The notes below the pieces were generated by a model that worked only from the letters and a program-made list of their open reading frames with translations, did no database searches and was not told the DNA's origin. This document shows positions 36,720 to 45,360 of a DNA stretch of 64,000 nucleotides, one piece after another. The DNA lies in contig NZ_VTWH01000001.1 of the NCBI RefSeq assembly GCF_008369445.1, positions 930,001-994,000 of the forward strand. Direction: 5' to 3'. A program made the position numbers and the translations under genes. Every line of letters begins with the position of its first letter. Within the stretch, counting starts at the first letter, position 1. The stretch is from Aureimonas fodinaquatilis. Its GTDB lineage: Bacteria; Pseudomonadota; Alphaproteobacteria; Rhizobiales; Rhizobiaceae.

Positions 36720-37613
36720 TCAAGGCACAATCAGCGTGCCCGCGCCGTGCTCTGTCAGAAGTTCCAGCAGAACAGCGTGCAAAACCTTGCCATTGAGAAT
36801 GACCACGCCTTCGACGCCGCGCTCGATCGCCTCAATGCAGGTTTCAACCTTGGGTATCATGCCACCGGAAATCGTACCATCCGCTATCAGCGCCTTGGCC
36901 TCTGACACCGAAAGCTCCTTGATCAGGTTCTTGTCCTTATCCAGCACACCTGGAACATCGGTCAGGAACAACAGGCGCGAGGCCCGCAACGCGCCGGCAA
37001 TAGCCCCGGCAAACGTGTCGGCATTGATGTTGTATGTGTTGCCATCGCGCCCCGGCGCCACCGGCGCAATAACCGGGATCATTTCAGAACGGGCCAGAAG
37101 GTCCAGCAATGTGCGGTCCACCTCGACCGGCTCACCCACAAACCCTAGATCGATGACCTTCTCAATATTGGAATCCGGGTCACGCATGGTTTTGCGCGCC
37201 TTTTCGGCAAACACCATATTGCCGTCCTTGCCGCACAGGCCAATTGCCCATTCACCTTCGGCATTGATCAGCGCCACAATTTCCTTGTTGATGGAGCCAG
37301 CCAGCACCATCTCGACAATTTCAACCGTATGGGCGTCTGTTACGCGCAAGCCGCCTTCAAAACGGCTTTCAATGCCCATTCTGTCCAGCATGCGGCCAAT
37401 CTGCGGGCCACCGCCATGCACGACTATCGGGTTGATGCCGGATTGCTTGAGCAGGGCGATATCGCGGGCGAAGGCGCGCCCAAGCTCAATATTGCCCATG
37501 GCGTGGCCGCCATACTTCACCACTACCGTCTTGTTTTCATAAGCCTGCATGAATGGCAGGGCCTCTGCGAGCAAGGCGGCTTGCTTTTCGCGATTCTCGG
37601 CGGTCTCTCTCAT
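36720..37613 (-). CDS. argB: Acetylglutamate kinase
   Basis: A 297-residue amino-acid kinase that phosphorylates N-acetylglutamate, the second step of arginine synthesis. Diagnostic parts are [49 protein letters not shown]-type substrate loop and [14 protein letters not shown]. The N-terminal helix (about 1-28) fits the hexameric, arginine-inhibited form. The order argB-HAD nucleotidase is common in Rhizobiales. Confidence 0.96.
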   Translation of the reverse strand: MRETAENREKQAALLAEALPFMQAYENKTVVVKYGGHAMGNIELGRAFARDIALLKQSGINPIVVHGGGPQIGRMLDRMGIESRFEGGLRVTDAHTVEIVEMVLAGSINKEIVALINAEGEWAIGLCGKDGNMVFAEKARKTMRDPDSNIEKVIDLGFVGEPVEVDRTLLDLLARSEMIPVIAPVAPGRDGNTYNINADTFAGAIAGALRASRLLFLTDVPGVLDKDKNLIKELSVSEAKALIADGTISGGMIPKVETCIEAIERGVEGVVILNGKVLHAVLLELLTEHGAGTLIVP

Positions 37614-37738
37614 GTGGTGCTCTCCATGGTCGCCCGGTTACTTAATCGAGTTCACCCGCAGTTTGAAGCGGTTAATCTACTTGCCGACGCCTGTGCTTGC
37701 CGTTAACCGGGAAGTGCAAAACTTTTATGAGGCGTATC

Positions 37739-38158
37739 GTGGTTGAAAAGCTGAAAATCATTGCAGGGCCAATGGAACTGGTTGGCCGACTGGAACTGGA
37801 AGCTGCGCCAAAGACCTGTGCCGCCTTTGTTGCGGCGCTGCCATTTGTCAGCAACATTGTGCATGTAAGGTGGAGCGGCGAGGGCGTGTGGATGCCACTG
37901 GGCGATCTGGATTTCGGTGTTTCTTACGAAAACCACACCAGTTTTCCTGCGCCCGGACAGATGGTGCTTTATCCCGGCGGCATCAGCGAAACGGAAATTC
38001 TGCTGGCCTATGGCGGAGTGCACTTTGCATCCAAGGTTGGCCAGTTGGCAGGTAACCATTTTTTAACCATAACTGAGGGGCAGGAAAGGCTGTACGAGCT
38101 TGGCCGCATGTGCCTGTGGAAGGGCGCACAGCCAATCCGTTTTGAGCCGCTGGTCTAA
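37739..38158 (+). CDS. DUF3830 family protein (cyclophilin-like fold)
   Basis: About 139 residues. VEKLKIIAGPMELVGRLELEAAPKT followed by CAAFVAALPFVSNIVHVRWSGEGVW and QMVLYPGGISETEILLAYGG fit DUF3830, small proteins with a cyclophilin-like barrel and unknown function. Several starts are possible. I used GTG 37739, which has GAGG six bases upstream; ATG 37727 adds four residues. There is no signal peptide. It is divergent from argB and not in an operon with the antiporter downstream. Confidence 0.7.
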   Translation: MVEKLKIIAGPMELVGRLELEAAPKTCAAFVAALPFVSNIVHVRWSGEGVWMPLGDLDFGVSYENHTSFPAPGQMVLYPGGISETEILLAYGGVHFASKVGQLAGNHFLTITEGQERLYELGRMCLWKGAQPIRFEPLV

Positions 38159-38166
38159 CAGCCTTT

Positions 38167-38190
38167 CGTTAAGACGGTCACGTTTTAACG
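38167..38190. promoter_or_regulatory. 24-nt palindrome, third copy of the shared operator
   Basis: CGTTAAGACG-GTCA-CGTTTTAACG has nine of ten pairs matched and the same form as the palindromes before the glycerate kinase and Ldh genes. The next bases GGCAAGACAAAGCG closely match the minus-strand sequence following the glycerate kinase copy (GGCAAGACAATGCG). It lies between the DUF3830 gene and the Kef antiporter. Confidence 0.6.
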
Positions 38191-38203
38191 GCAAGACAAA
38201 GCG

Positions 38204-38323
38204 ATGAAGAAAATGGCGCGCCTCAAGCTTTCGCAAGAACGTTTGAGTTTGGCCGGGGTTTGGTATTTTGCCAATTTGATTAAAGGCGGCCGTGCAATCC
38301 GGCCCGGAGCAGGTGTTGGATGA
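38204..38323 (+). CDS. Possible 39-residue leader peptide of the antiporter gene
   Basis: ATG 38204 opens a 39-codon frame (MKKMARLKLSQERLSLAGVW...) whose TGA overlaps the antiporter ATG as ATGA, the form of translational coupling. There is no good ribosome binding site and no known family, so this may be chance. Confidence 0.25.
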   Translation: MKKMARLKLSQERLSLAGVWYFANLIKGGRAIRPGAGVG

Positions 38324-40158
38324 CGCCAGTTGACGCTGACGGTGTGGGGCTTATCGAAGTTGTGGCGCTGTTGGCTGCCGGCGTTGTTGCCGTGCCGATT
38401 TTCAAGCGCATCGGGCTTGGAGCTGTGCTGGGCTATTTCGCAGCCGGAGTGGCCATGGGCCCTTCAGGCGCGGGGTTGATTGATGATCCCGAAACGGTTC
38501 TGCATTTTGCAGAATTTGGCATCATCATGCTTCTGTTTGTCATCGGGCTGGAAATGCAGCCTTCTCGCCTGTGGAACCTGCGCGGCCAGATTTTCGGCCT
38601 TGGGCTGGCGCAGGTTGCCATTTGTGGCGCATTGCTGACGGGCGTCGGCATGCTGGCCGGACTTTCCGGCCCGGTTGCCTTTGTGGCGGGCATGGGCTTT
38701 GTCATGTCTTCCACCGCGGTTGTTACGCAGATGCTGGAAGAGCGGGGCGAAACATCCACCGAACTGGGGCAACGCTCCATCTCCATTCTGCTGCTGGAAG
38801 ATCTGGCGATTGTGCCGCTTCTGGCCATTGTCGCCTTTTTGCAGCCCGGCGGTGTGCAGGGAGATGGCACCAGCAGGCTGGAGCATTTTGCCATTGCTGC
38901 AGGCTGCTTTGTTGCGCTGGTGGCGGCAGGGCGATTTTTGCTGAACCCGTTCTTCGCCATTCTGGCCCGGGCAAAGGCACGCGAAATCATGACAGCGGCG
39001 GCCTTGCTGGTGGTGCTTGGCGCGGCTTTGTTGATGGAGGTTGGCGGGCTTTCCATGGCAATGGGCGCGTTCGTGGCCGGGGTCATGCTGTCTGAATCAT
39101 CATTCCGGCATCAGCTTGAAGTCGAGATAGAGCCATTTCGGGGCATTCTGCTCGGCCTGTTTTTTCTGGCGGTCGGCATGTCGCTGGATCTGCAGACGCT
39201 GGCGCAGTTCTGGCCCACAATCGTGCTGGGCGTTGTCGTTTACATTCTTGTCAAATCACTCGGCATCTATCTGGTGGCCCGGTATTTCGGCAACGACAAG
39301 CGAGAGGCGGTTCTGCGGGTCAGCCTGTTTGCACAGGGTGGTGAATTTGCCTTTGTGCTTTACGCCGCTGCCGTTTCGTCCGGTCTGTTCAGCGCCGAGT
39401 TGAACTCGATGTTCACCGCCATCGTCATCTTGTCCATGGCCATAACCCCGCTGACATCCATGCTCGTGGCGCGCTATCTGCCGGGTGAGGAACCTTCCAT
39501 GGATGGCGTGGATGAGGCGGATGGTCTGCAAGGCGAATTGCTGATGGTCGGCTTTGGCCGCTTTTCGCAGGTTGCCAGCCAGGCGCTTCTGGCCCGCGGC
39601 ATGCGAATTTCCATTCTGGAGCGGGATGTGGAGTTGATCCGCGCGGCGGCGGATTTTGGCTTCAAGGTTTATTATGGCGATGGCACGCGCATGAATGTGC
39701 TGCATGCGGCTGGAATAGCCAAAGCCAAGGCGGTGCTGGTCTGTGTTGACGACCCGGCGGAATCTTTGAAAATTGTTGATCTTGTGCAGGAGCATTACCC
39801 GCTTATGCCATTGTTTGTGCGGGCATATGACAGAGGCCACGCGCTGGAACTGGTGCGCAAGGACGTGGAATTTCAGATCCGCGAGACATATGAATCTGCG
39901 CTGGTGTATGGCGAGCAGGTGTTGCTGCACCTGAAGGTGGATGAAGAGGATGTGCAGGAGATTTCGCAGGAAGTGCGCCGCCGCGATGATGAGCGGTTTG
40001 CCCTGCAACTGGCCAGCGACATCTATGCCGGCAACGACCTGATGCTGAACAACCAGCCGGTGCCTGCGCCGCTGACAAAGCCGCGCAGCCCTGGACAGAT
40101 CATCGGCAATGGCGATCTGGAAGGCCGGTTGGAATCAGACAATCAGCAACGCGCGTAG
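38320..40158 (+). CDS. Kef-type K+/H+ antiporter (CPA2 family) with TrkA-N domain
   Basis: 612 residues. The N-terminal Na/H-exchanger domain has about 12-13 helices (about 5-385) with CPA2 landmarks such as GLEMQPSRLWNLRGQIFGLG, MSSTAVVTQMLEERGETSTE, LLLEDLAIVPLLAIVAF and FAQGGEFAFVLYAAAV. A TrkA-N nucleotide-binding domain follows (about 405-520: LLMVGFGRFSQVASQALLAR, ILERDVELIRAAADFGFKVYYGDGTR). It exports K+ in exchange for protons, in KefB/KefC usually in response to electrophile stress; no KefF/G partner is present. The 3' end overlaps the converging glycerate kinase by 24 bases. Confidence 0.9.
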   Translation: MTPVDADGVGLIEVVALLAAGVVAVPIFKRIGLGAVLGYFAAGVAMGPSGAGLIDDPETVLHFAEFGIIMLLFVIGLEMQPSRLWNLRGQIFGLGLAQVAICGALLTGVGMLAGLSGPVAFVAGMGFVMSSTAVVTQMLEERGETSTELGQRSISILLLEDLAIVPLLAIVAFLQPGGVQGDGTSRLEHFAIAAGCFVALVAAGRFLLNPFFAILARAKAREIMTAAALLVVLGAALLMEVGGLSMAMGAFVAGVMLSESSFRHQLEVEIEPFRGILLGLFFLAVGMSLDLQTLAQFWPTIVLGVVVYILVKSLGIYLVARYFGNDKREAVLRVSLFAQGGEFAFVLYAAAVSSGLFSAELNSMFTAIVILSMAITPLTSMLVARYLPGEEPSMDGVDEADGLQGELLMVGFGRFSQVASQALLARGMRISILERDVELIRAAADFGFKVYYGDGTRMNVLHAAGIAKAKAVLVCVDDPAESLKIVDLVQEHYPLMPLFVRAYDRGHALELVRKDVEFQIRETYESALVYGEQVLLHLKVDEEDVQEISQEVRRRDDERFALQLASDIYAGNDLMLNNQPVPAPLTKPRSPGQIIGNGDLEGRLESDNQQRA

Positions 40159-41397
40159 ATCGTTGACATTGGTCAGCGTAGGTCCGGTGATCACCAGATC
40201 ATCCAGCCGGGCAAACAGGCTGTAGCTGTCATGCGCGGCCAACACCGCCTTGGCATCCAGCCCGGCCTGGGCGGCGCGGGCCAGTGTCTGCGGGGTTACG
40301 ATAGCTCCGGCTGCATCTTCCGTGCCGTCAATCCCGTCCGTATCGGCAGAAAGGGCATAAATGCCCGGTTCACCCGCCAGGGCCACGGCAATCGCCAGCA
40401 GGCACTCTGTGTTTCGCCCACCCCGTCCGGCAGGGCCTTTGCCAATGGAAACCGTGGTTTCGCCGCCCGATAAAAGTACCGCAGGGGTTGGAAGGGGGTG
40501 GCCATGATTGCGCACAGACAGCGCAATACCTGCCATGACGCGTCCAAGCTCGCGGGATTCTCCCTCCAGCGCATCACCCAGAATCATCGGGGTCACGCCC
40601 AGTTCCCGCGCTTTTTGCGCGGCGGCTTCAAGCGCCATTGCAGGAGTGGCAATCATGCGAAAATCCGGCTCGATGCTTTCCTGCTGCTGCCGCGTGCGAC
40701 GCAGGATGTCCAGCACGTGGGCAGGCAGTTCCGGTGCCAGCCGTTCAACCAGCGCATGCAGCGCGCTTTCATCGGCCGTGTCCGGCACAGTCGGGCCGGA
40801 GGCGATGGACAAGGGGTTGTCGCCCGGCACATCGGAAATGGCCAGTGTAACCACGCGGGCCGGGTGCGCGGCCTGGGCAAGACGCCCGCCTTTAACGGCT
40901 GAAAGTCGGCGGCGCACCATGTTCATCTCGTGAATATTGGCCCCGGATGCCAGAAGCAGCTTGTTGACTGCCTGTTTGTCGGCCAGGGTCAGCCCCTCTG
41001 CCGGAACGGCCATAAGCGCAGAGCCGCCGCCGGAAATCAGCGCCAGCACCATATCATCCGGGCCCAGACCTGAAACAGCTTGCAGAATTTCTCTGCCAGC
41101 GGCCTCGCTGGAGGCATCCGGCACCGGATGCGCAGCTTCCAGCACGCGAATGCGCTGTGTTGGCGCGCTGTGCTCATACCGCGTGACCACAACGCCAGAC
41201 AGGTCGACATCCGGCCAGGCCCGTTCCACTGCCTGCGCCATGACCGCAGCCGATTTGCCCGCACCCACGACAACAATGCGCCCCTTTGGCCGCTCTGGCA
41301 GATAAGCGGCAAGGACCTTTAACGGGTCAGCGCTGGCAACTCCGGCCAGAAATATTTCACGTAGAATGGTTTCGGCGTGCTCGGATGCGATGCTCAT
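40135..41397 (-). CDS. Glycerate 2-kinase (MOFRL family, TtuD-like)
   Basis: About 420 residues from ATG 41397 (MSIASEHAETILREIF), which gives the standard N-terminus; the upstream extension is Lys-rich and crosses the operator. Family landmarks are GRIVVVGAGKSAAVMAQAVE, VLALISGGGSALMAVPAEGL, the KGGRLAQAAHPARVVTLAIS segment, VLLSGGETTVSIGKGPAGRG and the MOFRL end YALSADTDGIDGTEDAAGAI. It phosphorylates D-glycerate, feeding glycolysis, and fits the sugar-acid genes nearby. The 24-nt palindrome is centred 59.5 bases before its start. Confidence 0.93.
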   Translation of the reverse strand: MSIASEHAETILREIFLAGVASADPLKVLAAYLPERPKGRIVVVGAGKSAAVMAQAVERAWPDVDLSGVVVTRYEHSAPTQRIRVLEAAHPVPDASSEAAGREILQAVSGLGPDDMVLALISGGGSALMAVPAEGLTLADKQAVNKLLLASGANIHEMNMVRRRLSAVKGGRLAQAAHPARVVTLAISDVPGDNPLSIASGPTVPDTADESALHALVERLAPELPAHVLDILRRTRQQQESIEPDFRMIATPAMALEAAAQKARELGVTPMILGDALEGESRELGRVMAGIALSVRNHGHPLPTPAVLLSGGETTVSIGKGPAGRGGRNTECLLAIAVALAGEPGIYALSADTDGIDGTEDAAGAIVTPQTLARAAQAGLDAKAVLAAHDSYSLFARLDDLVITGPTLTNVNDLRALLIV

Positions 41398-41444
41398 ATC
41401 ATGCCTTTTCTTCAACCAACTCTCATCATTTCGCATTGTCTTGC

Positions 41445-41468
41445 CTTTAAAACGCAAGCGTTTCAACG
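41445..41468. promoter_or_regulatory. 24-nt palindromic operator upstream of glycerate kinase
   Basis: CTTTAAAACG-CAAG-CGTTTCAACG has eight of ten pairs matched. Its right arm is identical to that of the Ldh operator, and the match continues into GAGAAATGCTT against GGGAATTGCTT. It is centred 59.5 bases upstream of the glycerate kinase ATG. Confidence 0.7.
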
Positions 41469-41477
41469 AGAAATGCT

Positions 41478-42242
41478 TCAGGGCTGCTGCAGGCGGCTCA
41501 ACGCATTTTCAAGCGGTGTGGATCGAATCGACATGAGCCCTTCAAACGGCGCATTCAGATCAAGAATGATGTAGACGGCGCAGGCGATTGAGGCCGAGCA
41601 TGCGAAAAGAAACGCGTAAGTTATCAGGTTGCGGGGCGCAAAAAGGCCGAATGATACGAAAATCAAAGTCAGCCAGACGGTCAGGATCGTCACCAGCGTC
41701 GGGTTGACTGAGGAATAGGTTTCAACGGCAATTTTCCAGTAGTCCTGATGCACTTTGTTGAACGCCTGCAAAGAGGCAAGCTTGGTGCGCTGTTCTTCCG
41801 CTGTGGCGGAAGACAGATCAGAGATGGAAACACCGATAGCCGTGAGCCGATGGCCAACCACTGTTGGCCCTGCCTGATTGTCCTTTGCGTGCAGCGTTGG
41901 CCAGGCACCTTCTATGGCCATCTGGGTGAACTGGCGCATGGTGGCGCGAATGCTGTCTGCCTCTGGCCCATGGTCGCGCAAGCTGGCATCAAGATTGGCA
42001 ATGTCTGCGGCATATTGCTGAACATCGCGTTCGGTCTGGTTATAGCTGCTCATGACCGATGAAACGATGAGGCTGAGGATCAATGCGCTCATGGCGGAAA
42101 CCATGCCGATGCCCAGTTTCACAACGTCTCGTGATTCTGTGGAAATGTGATGTGGCTTAAGCTTTCTGCCTATGGCCATGGCCAGAACAGAACTGCCAAA
42201 TATGCATGCGAAAATCAGCAGTGATGTGGCTAAAGGCGGCAC
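41478..42242 (-). CDS. DUF4239 membrane protein (bestrophin-like)
   Basis: About 254 residues from a GTG at 42242 preceded by a GGGGGG stretch; the longer frame to 42308 adds 22 unlikely residues. Four membrane helices are visible (PLATSLLIFACIFGSSVLAM, LGIGMVSAMSALILSLIVSS, LVTILTVWLTLIFVSFGLFA, ITYAFLFACSASIACAVYII) with an extracytoplasmic helical domain between the second and third (about 75-170). KPHHISTESRDVVKLGIGM is the DUF4239 core. Function is unknown; related proteins are annotated bestrophin-like. It shares the intergenic region with ltnD but is divergent. Confidence 0.85.
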   Translation of the reverse strand: MPPLATSLLIFACIFGSSVLAMAIGRKLKPHHISTESRDVVKLGIGMVSAMSALILSLIVSSVMSSYNQTERDVQQYAADIANLDASLRDHGPEADSIRATMRQFTQMAIEGAWPTLHAKDNQAGPTVVGHRLTAIGVSISDLSSATAEEQRTKLASLQAFNKVHQDYWKIAVETYSSVNPTLVTILTVWLTLIFVSFGLFAPRNLITYAFLFACSASIACAVYIILDLNAPFEGLMSIRSTPLENALSRLQQP

Positions 42243-42313
42243 GCAAAACCCCCCATCAGTAGTGGCGCATCCTCTTGTATCAAGACTTGAAAATTTCCGC
42301 ATCTTCACAAATT

Positions 42314-42342
42314 TTCACAAAAAATATGATAATTTTTGTGAA
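42314..42342. promoter_or_regulatory. Inverted-repeat operator of the four-carbon acid operon
   Basis: TTCACAAAAA (42314-42323) and TTTTTGTGAA (42333-42342) are perfect 10-bp arms with a 9-base spacer, 58 bases before ltnD. An extra half-site TTCACAAA lies at 42304-42311. It is a likely target of the DeoR-family repressor encoded in the operon. Confidence 0.7.
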
Positions 42343-42399
42343 GCTGCTGGACGGCTCAACGGCTTGCAGCATATGCTTGTGCCAGGAGGACGTCAGAAT

Positions 42400-43308
42400 A
42401 TGAGCGATGAGAAATTTGCAATCGGCGTTGTTGGGCTGGGCTCCATGGGCATGGGCGCCGCGCTGTCCTGTATCAAGGCTGGGCTTGCAACCTACGGTGT
42501 GGATGTAAACCCGGCTGCCTGCGCCAGCCTGCAGCAGGCCGGGGCGGTGGAAGCCGGGTCAGATGGCCGCAAATTTGCTGGAAAGCTGGACGCGTTGTTG
42601 CTCCTGGTCGTCAATGCTGCGCAGGTGGAAACCGTGCTTTTCGGCGCGGAGGGGCTGGCTGAACATCTGCGCCCCGGCACACCCGTCATGGTTTCCGCCA
42701 CTGTTTCCCCGGAAGATGCACGCGCCATTGCAGCCAGATTGCAGGGCATGGGCCTTGCCATGCTGGATGCTCCGGTTTCCGGCGGTGCAGCAAAGGCAGC
42801 GCAAGGCGCAATGACAGTTATGGCATCAGGCCCGGATGAGGTGTTTGCCAGCTTGCGGCCGGTGCTGGATGCCGTGGCAGAAAAAACCTATGAAATCGGG
42901 CCGGAGATTGGTCTGGGAGCCACGGTGAAAATTATTCACCAGCTTCTGGCAGGCGTGCATATTGCCGCCGGTGCAGAGGCAATGGCGCTGGCCGCACGTG
43001 CAGGCATTCCCCTTGGCCTGATGTATGATGTTGTCACACATGCGGCCGGAAACAGCTGGATGTTCGAAAATCGGATGAAGGGCGTGGTCGAGGGCGATTA
43101 CACGCCGACCTCTGCGGTGGATATTTTCGTCAAGGATATGGGTCTGGTGACGGAAACCGGCCGCGCGCTGAAGTTTCCGCTGCCTTTGGCCTCAACCGCC
43201 TATGCCATGTATCTCAACGCCAGCAATGCCGGTTTTGGTGCAGAGGCGGACAGCGCCGTCATCAAAACCTTTGCGGGAATTGACCTGCCGGACCGGAGAA
43301 AATCATGA
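42400..43308 (+). CDS. ltnD: L-threonate dehydrogenase-type 3-hydroxyacid dehydrogenase
   Basis: 302 residues from ATG 42400, preceded by AGGAGG; an open upstream extension to 42172 runs through the operator and into the divergent gene and is rejected. It is a beta-hydroxyacid dehydrogenase: GVVGLGSMGMGAALSCIKAG (NAD site), MLDAPVSGGAAKAAQGAMTV (substrate site), the catalytic Lys in GATVKIIHQLLAGVHIAAGAE, and DIFVKDMGLVTETGR. With otnK, otnI and otnC downstream, the likely reaction is oxidation of L-threonate to 2-oxo-tetronate. The substrate is inferred from context; D-erythronate-type acids are alternatives. Confidence 0.9.
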   Translation: MSDEKFAIGVVGLGSMGMGAALSCIKAGLATYGVDVNPAACASLQQAGAVEAGSDGRKFAGKLDALLLLVVNAAQVETVLFGAEGLAEHLRPGTPVMVSATVSPEDARAIAARLQGMGLAMLDAPVSGGAAKAAQGAMTVMASGPDEVFASLRPVLDAVAEKTYEIGPEIGLGATVKIIHQLLAGVHIAAGAEAMALAARAGIPLGLMYDVVTHAAGNSWMFENRMKGVVEGDYTPTSAVDIFVKDMGLVTETGRALKFPLPLASTAYAMYLNASNAGFGAEADSAVIKTFAGIDLPDRRKS

Positions 43309-44576
43309 TCCGCCTTGGAATCATTGCAGACGACTTTACCGGCGCGACAGATATTGCCGGATTTCTGGTGGCCAATGGCCTGTCTGTCATTCAACTGAAT
43401 GATGTGCCGGATGCCGGACTGACGGTGGATGTGGATGCGGTTGTTGTCAGCCTGAAATCACGCTCCGCCCCAGTGGACGAGGCTGTTTCGCAAAGTCTGG
43501 CTGCGCTGGACTGGCTGCGCCAGCGCAATTGCCGGCAAATCTTTTTCAAATATTGCTCAACCTTCGACTCCACGCCCGAGGGCAATATCGGCCCGGTAAC
43601 AGATGCACTGATGCAGGCCATGGGCCAGAGCATCACAGTGGTTTGCCCGGCCTTGCCGGTCAACGGCCGCACGATCTATCAAGGCTATCTTTTTGTCGGC
43701 GCAGTGCCAATGAATGAATCCGGCATGCGGCACCACCCGGTTAACCCGATGCAGGACGCCAACCTGATGCGGTTGATGGAACAGCAATCCACCGGCAAAG
43801 CGGGCAATGTGCCATACACCATTGTGGAAGAGGGTCCGGAGGCGGTGATGGCCGAACTGGCCAGGCTGGAAGCTGACGGTGTGCGCTATGCAGTGCTGGA
43901 TGCGCTGGATTCCAGACATCTTGCAACATTGGGCGCGGCCATTGCCGATATGCCGCTGATAACCGGTGGAGCCGGGCTGGCCGATGGGCTTTGCATGGCC
44001 AACCCGATGCCCGCTGGCAGCCGCGAGGCGGCGGAAAAGGCTGGCAAGCCGTTGAGCGGGCGCGCAATTGTGCTTTCAGGCTCCTGTTCCCAGATGACCA
44101 ATCTGCAAGTGGCTGCCTATGCCGGGAAAGCGCCTGTGGTGCGCATTCAGGTGGAACGAGCGCTGGGTGATGTGGACGCCTATGCGCAGGAATTGCTGGA
44201 TGAGGTTCTGAAGGCGGAAGGGGGCGAATATGCGCCACTGGTCTCTGCCACAGTGCCACCAAAGGAGCTGGCAGACATTCAGCAGAAGCATGGTGCGAAA
44301 CAGGCCAGCCATGCAGTCGAACAGGTTTTCCACGCACTGGCACGCCTGCTGGAAAGCCAGGGTTTCAGCACGTTTATTGTGGCGGGCGGCGAAACGTCCG
44401 GCACGGTCAGTCAGGCTCTGGAAGTTTCCGGCTTTTACATCGGCGCACAAATTGCCCCGGGTGTGCCATTTGTACGCGCAATTGATAAGCCGGTTACGCT
44501 GGTGCTCAAAAGCGGTAACTTTGGTCAGGAACAGTTTTTTGCCTTGGCGCAAGATCTGGCGAGGGAGAGCGCGTAA
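43305..44576 (+). CDS. otnK: 3-oxo-tetronate kinase (four-carbon acid sugar kinase)
   Basis: A 423-residue protein of the four-carbon acid sugar kinase family (formerly DUF1537). The N-terminal domain has LGIIADDFTGATDIAGFLVA and KYCSTFDSTPEGNIGPVTDAL; a nucleotide-binding C-terminal domain has VLSGSCSQMTNLQ, VAGGETSGTVSQALEVSGF and IAPGVPFVRA. It phosphorylates 3-oxo-tetronate to the 4-phosphate. It overlaps ltnD by 4 bases and otnI by one base, so translation is coupled along the operon. Confidence 0.93.
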   Translation: MIRLGIIADDFTGATDIAGFLVANGLSVIQLNDVPDAGLTVDVDAVVVSLKSRSAPVDEAVSQSLAALDWLRQRNCRQIFFKYCSTFDSTPEGNIGPVTDALMQAMGQSITVVCPALPVNGRTIYQGYLFVGAVPMNESGMRHHPVNPMQDANLMRLMEQQSTGKAGNVPYTIVEEGPEAVMAELARLEADGVRYAVLDALDSRHLATLGAAIADMPLITGGAGLADGLCMANPMPAGSREAAEKAGKPLSGRAIVLSGSCSQMTNLQVAAYAGKAPVVRIQVERALGDVDAYAQELLDEVLKAEGGEYAPLVSATVPPKELADIQQKHGAKQASHAVEQVFHALARLLESQGFSTFIVAGGETSGTVSQALEVSGFYIGAQIAPGVPFVRAIDKPVTLVLKSGNFGQEQFFALAQDLARESA

Positions 44577-45355
44577 TGCCCAAATTTGCTGCAAATCTGA
44601 CTTTGTTGTTTACCGAACTGCCGTTTCTGCACCGTTTTGATGCGGCGGCAGATGCCGGATTTTCGGCGGTTGAGTTCCTGTTTCCCTATGATTATCCGCC
44701 AGAGGAAATTGCCCAGCGGCTGGAAAGGAACCGGCTGGAGGTCGCATTGTTCAACATGCCTCCGGGAGATTGGGCGGCAGGAGAGCGTGGCATGGCGGCA
44801 CTGCCCGGCAGGGAGGCCGAGTTTGCCCGCAATGTCGATAAGGCATTGATTTATGCCCAGGCGCTGAAAGTGCCCAATCTGCATGCCATGGCTGGCCTGA
44901 CCCAGGGACTGCATGCACCAACCTGCCGACAGGTTTTTGTGCGCAACATGCGAGCCGCGGCGGACAAATGCGCCGAACATGGCATTCGCGTGCTGATAGA
45001 GGCTTTGAACACGCGCGATGTGCCGGGTTATTTTGTGGCGCACCAATTGCAGTCGGCTGAACTGTGTGAGGAAATCAACCGCCCCAATGTTTATGTGCAG
45101 CTGGACCTTTACCACGCGCAGATCATGGATGGTGACCTGACCCGGCTGATTGAAAAGCTGCAGGGCCGGTTTGCCCATGTGCAGATAGCCTCTGTGCCCG
45201 AGCGGCACGAGCCGGACCTGGGCGAGCTGAATTATCCACACCTGTACGACGTGCTGGATAGGGTGGGTTATGACGGGCATATTGGCTGCGAGTACAACCC
45301 GAAAGCAGGGACAAAGGCCGGGCTTGGCTGGTTCGAGCCATATAAGCGAGGATAG
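44576..45355 (+). CDS. otnI: 2-oxo-tetronate isomerase
   Basis: A 259-residue xylose-isomerase-like TIM barrel of the hydroxypyruvate isomerase group. Features are NLTLLFTELPFLHRFDAAADAGFSAVEFLFPYD, LIEALNTRDVPGYFVAHQLQ with metal Glu, YVQLDLYHAQIMDGDLT, and HVQIASVPERHEPDLGELNY with metal/substrate residues. In the threonate pathway it converts 2-oxo-tetronate to 3-oxo-tetronate. The one-base overlap with otnK (TAATG) supports co-translation. Confidence 0.92.
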   Translation: MPKFAANLTLLFTELPFLHRFDAAADAGFSAVEFLFPYDYPPEEIAQRLERNRLEVALFNMPPGDWAAGERGMAALPGREAEFARNVDKALIYAQALKVPNLHAMAGLTQGLHAPTCRQVFVRNMRAAADKCAEHGIRVLIEALNTRDVPGYFVAHQLQSAELCEEINRPNVYVQLDLYHAQIMDGDLTRLIEKLQGRFAHVQIASVPERHEPDLGELNYPHLYDVLDRVGYDGHIGCEYNPKAGTKAGLGWFEPYKRG

Positions 45356-45360
45356 GCGCC

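Noticed and set aside
42172-42399. N-terminal extension of ltnD
   Set aside because: It crosses the operator and the 5' end of the divergent DUF4239 gene; the start at 42400 has AGGAGG and gives the standard dehydrogenase N-terminus.
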